Origin: Bidens hawaiensis
Lineage: Eukaryota; Streptophyta; Magnoliopsida; Asterales; Asteraceae
NCBI GenBank assembly: GCA_021521415.1
Contig: JAIQDT010007310.1
Span: 1-64,000, forward strand
Reading direction: 5' to 3'
Length of the DNA: 64,000 bases
In this document: positions 33,431-43,595 of the stretch, piece after piece
How the letters are laid out: each line of letters opens with the position of its first letter
How positions within the stretch are numbered: position 1 is the stretch's first letter
Made by a program: the position numbers and the translations under genes
The notes under the pieces: generated by a model
Seen by the model: only the letters and a program-made list of their open reading frames with translations
Database searches by the model: none
What the model was told of the DNA's origin: nothing

Positions 33431-33949
33431 CCAAGGTTGCAAAACTCGCTAGGTGCTCCTAAAGCGGTTGACTAGGAAGTTGTGAGTACTCGGTCTAGGC
33501 GGGGTGTACTCGGGGAGTACTCAAACATGGTGTTTTATAAAGAATTAAGTTGTAGAGATTATATATATTCTAAATATCAAAAGTTTACTAAGTATTCTAC
33601 AAAATATAAACGAAAAATATAAAAACAATTAATAATACTTACATATTAGTTCAAGAACATATCTCAATGATGAAATACGTACATCAATCGAACTTAAGCA
33701 AGAGGTTTGCGAGTCTAGAACTTCGAATCAAATGATAACAATGGTGGTTGCGAGTTTAAAACTGAAATTAAGTTGCGTCTTAGCGTGAAAAGGAAAAAAA
33801 ACAGTGGTTGGCTCTTTGAAAAATTGTTTTTCTTTTTCTAATAAAAGTCAAAGTTTTGTTAAGACCAAGTTGGACCGCCTAGGCCGAGTAGAGCCGCCTA
33901 GGACTGAGTTGGACCGCCTAGGGCTGATTCCGAGTGTTTTGACCTTGGA
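33431..33949. mobile_element. TIR element inside the CACTA element
   Basis: CCAAGGTTGCAAAAC at the left mirrors GTTTTGACCTTGG at the right. Repeated GACCGCCTAGG and GTACTCGG motifs lie near the ends. The 68-codon ORF at 33804 runs over the right end and is not a gene. Confidence 0.55.
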
Positions 33950-34933
33950 GAAGAAAAGTGGTGCAATGAAGTGCCGAGGAGCATTTTACAACACTGAATG
34001 CAACTATTAAGACCTAAAACTCCACAAGAAGATATATATGAGCCGCAGTAACTTGTTACGACATAATATTTCTCGAGTTTCTAAAACTTAAAGTAGTTAT
34101 TAAAAGAAATTATCCTATATATATGAACTTATTTAATCATTTTATTATTTCTTTATATCTAAAAGTACAACATCAAAAATAGTTTCATCTAATTTCCCTC
34201 CTAAAATTTTTTGAAAAAATTGAAATTCCCTCTTACTTTTCCCACCTCTCTTTGATTTCTCCCTCTTTTTCTCCACAAACCTCTTCATACTTTCCCACCA
34301 CCTCCTGGTCTTTTTGTACATATCACAACCACAACCACAACTAATTACTCTCTCTATTTGTCCCTCACGGTCATCACTGGCTCATCGACACCACACCATA
34401 TTGGAAGCTTTTATTCTTCTTGCTCCAAAATTGCTGACATCGTTGTAAGGATATTGTTTAGTTTTGCCAAATTTTGTTCACATTTAAGATTACCATGATG
34501 CTATAACTAACTTTACGTTTATTTACGGATTTCGTTTTTTTTTGTTAATGTAATTTAATTCGTGCTTATATTTACAATGCCCAATATCTGATTGTTTTAA
34601 TGTGTTTGATTTTTCATGTGTTCAGTTCTACGATATTTTAACTTGTAATCATTGTTTATAATGTACTTGCCATTGCTTACTGTTGGTTTTAATAAATGTA
34701 ACTGCTCGTATCAAAGGTGTTGTTTTGTAATTTGGTAATTGATAATGGTTTTTAGTAAGTGGCCATGGTATTCATTTATGTTGTGTGCAGTAAAATGGCA
34801 TTCATAGGCATAGACAGGAATGGTGTATTTGTAAGTGGCCTGTTTGTTTCAATATGAGCAACTGAACATGTTCTCTCTATTTACTGCATTATGGATTATA
34901 TAATTAATTAATTATACTAAACTTACTTTTAGG

Positions 34934-35222
34934 TGTGGTCTTTTCTCGGGATTTTTTTTTATTTGAAAGAGCCTCGTCATGTAAGCACACGGCTGGTAAA
35001 GACTATTAGGCGCTCCATGCTCATATTCATGAACGATCAAGGTATGTTTTGTGTGTTGCAATGGGTTATAATAGATATGAAGAAGTTATATTTGATTCTA
35101 ATGGGCCGTAACCAGTTTTATTTTGGTTTCAATGTGTTATATTATTTTCAGGCACAATGGATGAAGAAGAAAGTAGTGCAACTAAATTATTTCAACAAGA
35201 GAAAGAAACAGTTACTATATAA
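34934..35222 (+). CDS. Two phased exons of an unrecognised gene in the CACTA interior
   Basis: After TTACTTTTAG an exon (34934-35041) encodes EPRHVSTRLVKTIRRSMLIF and MNDQ, followed by the donor GGTATG. An acceptor ATTATTTTCAG precedes 35152-35222, which in phase gives GTMDEEESSATKLFQQEKET, then VTI and TAA. The preserved phase across a GT-AG intron suggests a real gene end, either CACTA-encoded or captured. An earlier exon may lie near 34793-34830. I do not recognise the product. Confidence 0.4.
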
Positions 35223-36015
35223 TGAAAAAGGAGTGTAGAGACTCAAAGAAGTGAAAGAGGAAATTTGGTTTCTTTGAAGAACATACAAAAAAGCTCTAAT
35301 TAGTTACGTATGTGATCTTTTGGTAAACATAGTTAATTTGGATTTGTTATTGTACCTATGTTTGGATACTATTTTACAGTTTGTACTTGTATAATATATT
35401 TGTAATATTTAGTTTTAAATTGTATTATATATTGGTTCATGCTGATGAATTTATAGAACTATTTAATTGTGATTGGAATTTATAAACATTGGAACAAAAA
35501 CAAATAGTTCTTTTAGTTATACATAATGTTTTTGCGACCAATATGATGTTCATAGAACCGGTTGTGATTTTAGTCTCTAAGAATTTCAGTTGCAAAATTG
35601 GCTGTGAAAATGTTTAATTGCAAAATTGGTGGTGAAAAAGTTTAGTCGCTAAAATGGATGCGAAAAAGTTTAGTCGCAAAAGTGGACGTCAAAGTTCAGT
35701 CGCAAAGTGGTCGCGAAAAAGTTCAGTCGCAAAAGTGGTTGCTACCAATTCAGTTTCAAACTCGGTCGCTAAACGTTTGGTCACAAAATCAGTTGCAAAA
35801 ACAATTCAGTCGCACATTTGGTCTCTAAATTTGCAACTAAAACAATAGTCGCAAAATCAGTCGGAACAATATTTTCGAACGCAAAAACTGGTCACAAAAA
35901 ATTTACCGAGGGTTTAACCAACCGTTGAAATCGGTCGGAAAACGGTTGCAAAAGGGCATTTACGACCAATTTGCTACCGGAAAGTCGGTCGCATATGCCC
36001 AGGTTTCTAGTAGTG

Positions 36016-36476
36016 AAAAAGACTGATGGCGTTGGGCTTTCGGGGATGGTGACATGGTGTGGATTTTACCATTAAATCGTGAAGAATTCAGTGCCAGTCT
36101 AATTCATGTACGGTCACAAACGTCATAATGGATTGGAGCAAATTGGTACCTAACAAGGTAAACTTTTTTGCATGCATGGAAAGCAGAGATGGAACGAATT
36201 GCCAAGTCGAATGCTCTATTTAATAGGACGGTAATTTAAGGCATTAAACAATGCCCGGTGTGGCAACATTACCACTAAATCGTGTAGAATTCAGTGCCAG
36301 TCTAATTCCTAGACGGTCACAAACCATCCTAATGGATTGGAGCAAATTGGTACCTAACAAGGTAAACTTTTTGGCATGCATGGAAAGCAGAGATGGAACG
36401 AATTGCCATGTCGAATGCTCTATTCAATAGGACGGTAATTTAAGGCATTAAACAATGCCCAGTGTGGCAAGATCAC
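36016..36476 (+). pseudogene. LINE 3' fragment, copy 2, with an internal 200-bp tandem duplication
   Basis: GACTGATGGCGTTGGGCTTTC onward matches copy 1. The block starting ACCA.TAAATCGTG and ending AAACAATGCCC is present twice in tandem (about 36069-36262 and 36270-36463), each with GCAAATTGGTACCTAACAAG. Frames are broken throughout. Confidence 0.65.
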
Positions 36477-36765
36477 TATTGGGTTTCATAGGCCTTTGGT
36501 GTAGGCCCGGTTTGTTATATGAAGTCAAAAGAGGAGACGGGAGCCCAAGCCGAGTCCAGTTTAGATTTCTTGCTTAATAGTCATAAACCCTAGATTAATC
36601 TCCATATATTTGTTGTTATGTACTTGTAATTGGTTGTCACTTAATAAAGAATACCTAGTTGCCACCCATGGGCGTATGTCAGTTTAGACCGAACCACGCT
36701 AAATCTCGTGTTCGTTTATTGCTTCCGCGTTTGTGTTCGGTTTCGTGTGTGCGCTAATCCTAACA
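36477..36765 (+). mobile_element. Short solo LTR with 5-bp target duplication
   Basis: TATTGGGTTTCATAGGCC ... GCTAATCCTAACA, bounded by ATCAC at 36472-36476 and 36766-36770. The first dinucleotide TA replaces the usual TG (the copy at 31414 has TG). The size and TGTTGGG start suggest Copia. It inserted into the LINE, whose zf-RVT text resumes after it. Confidence 0.8.
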
Positions 36766-37200
36766 ATCACGTGGAATCTGTTGAACATATTCTCTCTTCT
36801 TGCTTCATTATCACGGTGATATGACAATTCGATAGCTAGTGGGGTGAGGTACCTCCCATATATGCTTTTGAAGTGAAAGATCTCCTAAATCCACACAGGA
36901 TTGTGGGTATTACCAAGAAAAAAGAAGAAGGCCATCCAAGTGGTGATAATTATACGGCGTATCGGTGTATTTGGAAAACAATTATCTTCCACAATAAAAT
37001 AGTCTCAATCAATCGACTCAAGAAGGATATGAAGCGATATAGTTTTCTATGTGTAAAACATTAGGAAAACCCGTAATTGGGATGGATTGGGATGATTGGT
37101 GTTCATTTTTCATTTTATGATGTGTTGTATATGGTTTTTTGGATTTTTTGTGTATGCTCGATTGATGTCAACTGACTTGTTTTACTCTAATAAATTTTGG
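36766..37200 (+). pseudogene. LINE C-terminal end
   Basis: It encodes ESVEHIFSSC-like text, then AYRCIWKTIIFHNKIVSIN and DMKRYSFLCVKH, parallel to the IWKARN...SFLWVKNRS end of plant L1 ORF2 proteins, and then AT-rich 3' sequence. Several stops are present. Confidence 0.6.
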
Positions 37201-37262
37201 CTTTTGAAAAATATTAGAGACCTAAACCACTTTTAGTTATAGCTAAAGCAGTATATATATAT

Positions 37263-38238
37263 ATATAGGGAATGGTTCAATGGAGAAGTCATCTTAGTAC
37301 GAGAGTGATAAATAAATTTGGATCATTGATTATATTTGATCAATGGTCATTAATAAAAATGGCAAAACTGTAAATTTTAACCCTTTATATTAATTGACTT
37401 TAACACAAAAGGGTATATTTGTATTTTGTTATTAAGAATCTGTTTAGGAAACACCCTAACATTCTTTGAATTACATGTGTCATAAATGCATTTTGTTGAC
37501 TTTAAAATAACTATATCCATAGTTTTACGACATTTTTTTTGTTGCAATTTCATAGTTTTTTTAGTTGAATAAAGTTTTAAATAAATGGTAACTTTTGTAA
37601 TATAAAATTTGTGTTTTACATTTCTATTCCGCATCAACTAATGTGATTAAATGTAGGAATAACATTGTTATCGTGTTGGATAAAATATGTTAAGTTGTGT
37701 TGGGGTAACGTAAAGCAAAAACCATAAATTTGTTTTGTATCAAATATTGTTTGTTTGTGTTATTGTGTAGGATTATATTGGATAAAGTTTAGTATTTGTA
37801 GGATTGTGTATGTTTTATAGGATGTTTAAGATGTGTATGCTATTGTTAGATCCGCAGTGTAGGATGGTATTATCTGTATAATGTAGGATGTGTAGGATGG
37901 TTCGTATAATATTAAACATAGAGATTTTTTTTAATCCATAAGTGAATATGTAGGTACAAGTTCTTTTAATATTCTCACTCGATTTATAACCTAAAAATTG
38001 TGATTAGTTAGAATAACATTTGAAATAATAAAAGAAACTAAACAAAAAAGGAAAGAAAATTATAATTTAAAATTCCTATATACGATTTATTAGTTACCAA
38101 AAAACACAAATCAAATTTTACTAACATACCCTTTCAATTAATTAAATGGAAAAATAAAAAGAAAAAATTTGATTGATTGAAAGGATTTCTTCAATTTCTT
38201 ACACTAATATGATTTCTCCATTGAACTCAATCCTATAT
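37263..38238. mobile_element. TIR element, about 975 bp
   Basis: The left GGGAATGGTTCAATGGAGAA and the right TTCTCCATTGAACTCAATCC are inverted inside TATATATA runs. The centre has several GTGTAGGAT repeats (37760-37910). No ORF. Confidence 0.65.
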
Positions 38239-38511
38239 ATATATAGGATTATGTTCATTTTAGAAGTGTTTCTTATTGCGAGAAGTGCGAGAAGAGATTC
38301 TAACCAATCACATAATTGCTTTTTTATTTTCTAATTATTTATATGCAAGGGTATATTAGTGAAATATAAAATATTTGTAACTCATGCTCATTAATGATAA
38401 GTTACTAGCAAATGGTAAGTTACAAACTATTATTATTACTTTTTATTTCATATAAAATTTGAACCATTGGAATCTATTTGATCTAAAATCATGTTATTCT
38501 ATAAATGGCTA

Positions 38512-38549
<38 letters not shown>

Positions 38550-39455
38550 CATTTGATCTAATGTAATGCAGATGTAGCTAAGTAATGTGGTGTAACACAC
38601 TTTAAAATATTGTGTAGTTATAATTAGTGTAGTGTAGACATATCTAATGTAGTGTAGGCACATTTTTAATGTTCTGTAGTCATAATTAATGCAGCGTTGA
38701 CATATCTAATATAGTGTATGCATATCTAATGTCGTGTAGACAAAACTAATTTTGTGTAGGTAAACTAACATAGTGTAGGCAAAACTAATGTTGGCTAGAC
38801 AACTAATTTAGTGTAGACAAAACTAATGTTGTGTAGGTACACTTTCAAATGATTGTGTAGTCATAACTAGCATAGTGTTGACATATCTAATGTAGTGTGG
38901 TTAAAAAAAATGTAGTGTATGAACACTTTCGAATGTTGTGTAGTTATAACTAACGTAGTATCTAATATAGTGTAGGCAAATCTAATGCTGTGTAGGAATC
39001 AGTTGTTTATATAATACAGTGTTGGCAAAACAAATAAAAATAGTCTTACTTCAATACATTGTATGTACTATATAAACAAATCCGTAATATACAATGTAAT
39101 GTTGCAAAATTTATGTGTTTTATGAACAAATTCTAAAAACAAATAAACAACTTACACAACCATAAAAAAAGATCATAATTTTAATGAAAAAATAAAATAG
39201 TATTAACTTTCTAATAAGCATTTGGGCACAAAAAGGTAACCACTTAAAGCATTAAAACCTGGTTTAATGAGGCTTACACTACAAAAGACGTATCTAACTT
39301 TTTTATTAAATAATATGTCATAAATATGTGTTTTTAATTACGAAATTGCCATTTATAATATAGACCACTGATTAAACACAATCAATGGTTCAGATTCATT
39401 TCTCGCACTTCTCGCTATAATATCACTTCTTGCATGATCCTTCCCCTATATATAT
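38236..39455. mobile_element. TIR element, about 1.2 kb, adjoining the previous one
   Basis: The left block AGAAGTG...GCGAGAAGTGCGAGAA mirrors TTCTCGCACTTCTCGC...CACTTCT at the right. It abuts the previous element at a shared TATATATATAGG and contains the minisatellite at 38570-39010 and a (TTA)n run at 38513-38549. Confidence 0.65.
38570..39010. repeat. Degenerate minisatellite, period about 30 bp
   Basis: About 14 imperfect copies of AATGTAGTGTAGGCAAAACT, with variants GTGTAGACATATCTAA and GTTGTGTAGGTA. Confidence 0.65.
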
Positions 39456-39526
39456 GTATATTATATATTTTAATATAATGTAAATGCCATATTTATAAGA
39501 ACGGATAATTTCACATAATTAAATTT

Positions 39527-40373
39527 AGAGTAAAATGTCATTTTCATCCTTAAGGTTTATTGATTTATGCGAATTTCATTCAAAAGAATCATTTTTTTGC
39601 AGCTGCGCCCTTTAGGTTTAACAATTCTTGTCAACTTCGTCCAAGTCACTAACTCCGTTTATTTTTAACGTTAAGTCAAGAGTATTGCGTCTTTTTACGT
39701 TTTTTTTTCTTTTACTTATTTCAGTTATTAATATTTATATTTTTATAGTGGACCCACTTGACAAAAAAAATTGTAACATTCTGTTTATTTTTTTATATTT
39801 TTTTCGGCCTCGCAGATATGTACCATTACAACCCAATCCCCACCCCTTCTAAAGCCCTCGGTTGCTTGAGCATGATGGCAATGGTGACGATTGTTGAAGA
39901 CCGAAGCAAGAGGAGATCAATGTTGGAAATTCAGGAGAGATCGATAGACGACCAAGTTCAATCTTTGATTGGAGACGGCAGTTTGTTGGTGGAGGTGAGA
40001 CGGAGGGGTTAAGTGGGTGGCGACGATGGAGGTTGAGGAAGACGATTTGAAGGCAAGGGTGGGTAATGGGTTTCACTGGATGTTTGGATTTGTTAATACT
40101 TTAATTTTTAAATAATTTTTTTGAAACATTCTGTTTATTTATATTTTAATTGCAAGGGCCCACTTTTTTTTTCTTTTTGTCTTTTTATAAAACAAACATA
40201 GAAATTGACAGAACTACCCATGATTTAACAATGGAAAATAAATAAAGGTAGTGATTTAGACGAAATTGGCATGAATCATGAAACCTCAAGGGCGCAGATG
40301 CAAAAAATTTGATTTTTGGATGAAATTCGCATAAATCAGTAAACCCCAAAGACGAATATCGCACTTTACTCTT
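39527..40373. mobile_element. Long-TIR element
   Basis: AGAGTAAAATGTCATTTTCA ... TTTATGCGAATTTCATTC ... GCAGCTGCGCCCTTTAGG is mirrored by CAAGGGCGCAGATGCAAAAA ... GAAATTCGCATAAATCAG ... GCACTTTACTCTT, giving ends of about 120 bp. Several overlapping ORFs in the middle (39628-40076) disagree in frame and strand and are not supported as genes. Confidence 0.7.
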
Positions 40374-40676
40374 ATTACAGCATAATAATTATTTGATTTT
40401 GGTCAATAAGAATAAGAAAAAAAATATAAATTGTTTCATTATTCTACAGTTTGTACATTATGAAATATGGAAAAGTCAACAACTAAATATAATTTTAGTT
40501 TTATACCTGAAAAGAGAAGACATATTTATTAATGTAAAGTTAAAAAATCTAATACAATTAACACTTAAGTAGAGTTGGTAATCATCTTTAGTTTAAAACC
40601 TTATCATACAATAATTATCATACAATAATTTATTTTTAAAAGTTTACAAAGCCTTACTATCATGATATAATAGAAA

Positions 40677-42158
40677 ACTAGGTTATTGACCCGTGCACGA
40701 CACGGGTGGAAATATAGAAATCGTTAAGTAAACGTATATACAATTTCAAACGACAAGTTATTTTTTAATATATTTTTTTGAAACAACATGATATTTAATT
40801 ACAATTCATATTCATACGCAAACAAAGTACTTAAATATATAAACTTACAAAAAATGACTTTATATAGTAGAATGTCTACGAAGAAAACTTAAAACTTTAA
40901 AATATAAACTTTAAAAACTAATATTGATATAAAACAAACAAACTTCACTAACATTATTCTGGAAAATAAGTAAATCAGAAAATAAACATCCAGGAAAGAT
41001 TCCCGATAAGCATCTAAGAATGATTCGGGCTTTTTTATTCCTGGACCGGGAACACCGTTGACGAAATAAACATTTATATACCAATCTAACAAACATAGTG
41101 GCTAAATGACTACGAAAACTGGTTTTACATTTCATGTTAAAAGTCCTACACCCTCATAAACTGAAGCACATTCAAAGCTCATTAAGAACAAGAACCAAAT
41201 CTCAACCTTTTTAAAATGACATGTTTTGACCAGAATCAAATCGTTACGCTTTTAGAATGACTCATTTAAACACGAACCAAATCGATATCTTTTAAATTAG
41301 CCCGGTATGACCAGGACCAAATCAATGCCATTTTAAAAGACCCGTTGAAACCAGAATGAAATCTATGCCTTTTTATATCAACTTGTTGACCCGAACTAAA
41401 CTGATAAGCTTTTAAAATGACCCGTTTTGATCCGAGCCAAAGCAAAACAAAAAACATTTTTAAAATGACTCATTTTCATAAACGAAAATAATAACACACT
41501 TGCATATTAAGAAGAAAATGAAGAGTAACACATACAACGTTTTTAGCTTTTGAAATCCTTCTACCAAATGCAAATTTATATAAAGCTTCAATAACTTCAA
41601 AACACTTGAAAGTTGAAAAACCCATGTGAACCTTTTACTTAATTTGTGAACCCTCCATGTTATTTAACTTTTCAATAGATACTAAAACCAAATACCGAAC
41701 AAACTAAATAAAAATTGAAACGAAACTAAATTGAAAAAAAAAACTAAAACAAAACTAAAACCGAAAACCTAAATAAAATCAAATACCAATAAAACTAAAA
41801 CAAAAACAAAAACCGAAATAAAACTGAAAAACTAAACCGAACCAAAAACAAAAATTGTAAAAACCAAAACAAAAAATGAATAAAGTTAAACCCGTCTAAA
41901 ACGAAACTGAAACGAAACAAATTTATAAAAACTAAAACCGAACAAAAACCAAAAACCGTAATGAAACCAAAATAAGAGTAACTACCATGAAACTTTAAAA
42001 AGAAAACCTGATAGTTTTTATTTTATATTGAATTATAAATTGAATATGATTAGTTTGAATGTAATTTAATTTAATTTTGAATTATTTTATTAATAAGAAA
42101 TTATGAGAATAAATGTTAATTATGGAAATAGTTATCGTTTTAATAGTACGGTAGATAG
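40677..42158 (-). mobile_element. Helitron, about 1.48 kb, with an empty site in the window
   Basis: The plus-strand left end ACTAGGTTATTGA followed by CCCGTGCACGACACGGG is the inverted Helitron 3' terminus. The right end ...GTTTTAATAGTACGGTAGA is the inverted 5' terminus. The duplicated segment at 42880-43300 runs through TATAATAGAAAATTTAGATG without it. Inside, 41190-41470 holds about six degenerate repeats of a 48-bp unit (TTTTAAAATGACCCGTTTTG), and 41690-41960 is ACCGAAAC/ACTAAAAC-rich. The ORFs inside match no protein I know. Confidence 0.7.
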
Positions 42159-42380
42159 CTTAGATGAGTCTTAGCTTTAATTCTTTCCTATTGTAGTTTA
42201 CTGAGTTTGGCTATCATATCTTTGCTGGTTCTCACTTTTAATGTCCTTTTTTTTATCTTCTGTCCTTTCTTAATTTTAGTTACTTTTTTGTTTATTTTTT
42301 CCCTTTTTATATAAAGAAACCAAAGAATTAGTTAGAAACATTTGGCACAAGCTAATGAGTTGGTGGTAGAGTGGTTTTAT

Positions 42381-42803
42381 ATTTATCGAAGCAGCTTGTA
42401 AGAAAATCATTTTTAATTTATTTATTTTTTTATTTTTTTTAAACCTGCACGACCGTGCCAAAGATAAAGGCACCGCGAGTCTCGATATCATGGTTAAGAA
42501 GTCGACAGCCCGTGCCTTGTGCACAAAATGTGTGTCTTGGTTCTAGATACGCTCACGAAGCAAACCCTGTAAGTACACACATGTTTGGTAAGGCGCACGA
42601 GCATGTTGATCCAATATCGCGGGTTGGGATCACACTGACTAAATGGTTGATCAGGTTTGCAAGTTGACTAAGGCTATATGCTTCAACACAAGCACAACGA
42701 GCTCGGTCCAACCATTTAAACGCCTTAATTTCTCCTTGCAAATGAATTCACGCCTCTCTTCATTTTAAACGAGACTAGTGAATTATTATTACACTTGCGT
42801 GTC
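42381..42803 (+). pseudogene. Copia reverse-transcriptase fragment
   Basis: TATTTATCGAAGCAGCTTG to CTTGCGTGTCTAC matches 49019-49453. The part GTTTGCAAGTTGACTAAGGC onward is the decayed Copia RT segment around VCKLxKAxYGLKQAPRxW. It breaks off just before the YVDD-equivalent region. Confidence 0.6.
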
Positions 42804-42879
42804 TACATTGAAAACAAGAATATAGAAATAAGTTGAGAAAAAGAGAGAAGAATTTCCTAAACGAGACTAATGAATTATT

Positions 42880-43300
42880 AGTTTTATACCTGAAAAGAGA
42901 AGACATATTTATACATGTCAAGTTAAAAAATCTAATACAATTAACACTTAAGTAGAGTTGATAATTATCTTTAGTTTAAAACCTTATCATACAATAATTA
43001 TCACACTAATTTATTTTTTAAAAGTTTACAAAGCCTTACTATCATGATATAATAGAAAATTTAGATGAGTCTTAGCTTTAATTCTTTCCTATTGTAGTTT
43101 ACGAGTTTGGCTATCATATCTTTGCTTGTTCTCACTTCTAATGCCCCCCTTTTTTTGGGCTTCTTTCCTTTCTTAATTTTAGTTACTTTTTTGTGTATTT
43201 TTTTTCCTTTTTATATAAAGAAACCAAAGAATTAGTTAGAAACATTTGGCACAAGCTAATGAGTTGGTGGTAGAGTGGTAAGAGAGAAACTTGATGTTTT
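42880..43300 (+). repeat. Segmental duplicate of 40498-40676 + 42159-42380
   Basis: AGTTTTATACCTGAAAAGAG, TCTAATACAATTAACACTTA, the AGAAAATTTAGATGAG join, then CTTAGCTTTAATTCTTTCC and CACAAGCTAATGAGTTGG run in the same order as the outer parts of the first copy. The first copy gained the Helitron and was cut at its right end by the Copia fragment. Confidence 0.8.
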
Positions 43301-43420
43301 ATGTGGCTCACGCTTGATTCCTGTCACCGACATTTTGTTTCAGCGGCACCGGGTGACGATGGGAGACTAGAGGAGTAGGTAATGTTCACTAGTTGGATCC
43401 TTGAACTGAACGAGTTTTAT
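43258..43420 (+). mobile_element. Possible tRNA-like SINE head
   Basis: TGGTAGAGTGG (43268-43278) fits an RNA polymerase III A box and GCTTGATTCC (43312-43321) a decayed B box, at tRNA-like spacing. The 3' end and target duplication were not found. The same head, cut after GAGTGGT, occurs at 42357. It could also be an old tRNA pseudogene. Confidence 0.4.
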
Positions 43421-43595
43421 CACACCGCATTGTCGTGTCTACGGAAGAGTGCTCATGGGCGTTAGCCTTGGTGAGGGTTTTCCCCGGATCGAAAACGAGT
43501 GTATCCCGATATGATGAATTTAGTTGGCAACCCATTTATAAGGTAGCTTAGCAAGGAATAATTGTCACCTCGGTGGAAAAAAATCACACTCCAAC

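Larger units (their letters stand above)
31691..36015. mobile_element. CACTA (En/Spm-like) transposon, 4.3 kb
   Basis: The right end, reversed, reads CACTACTAGAAACCTGGGC; the left reads AACTACTACACAAGTGGGC, the same terminus with a changed first base. Both continue into GACCGA. Subterminal zones (31720-32350 and 35530-35990) are packed with GGTCGCAAAATTAGCGACCG-type repeats in both orientations. AAA on each side fits the 3-bp CACTA duplication. Inside are a Helitron, a TIR element and a possible two-exon gene. No complete TnpD-type transposase is recognised, so it is non-autonomous or decayed. Confidence 0.85.

Noticed and set aside
39628..40076. Overlapping ORFs with a VLxVEVRRR-type end in the long-TIR element
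   Set aside because: Frames on both strands conflict and none has a recognisable domain; the element ends explain the region.
40889..41457. Three short minus-strand ORFs inside the 1.48-kb Helitron
   Set aside because: No Rep/helicase similarity; the largest overlaps the 48-bp degenerate repeats.
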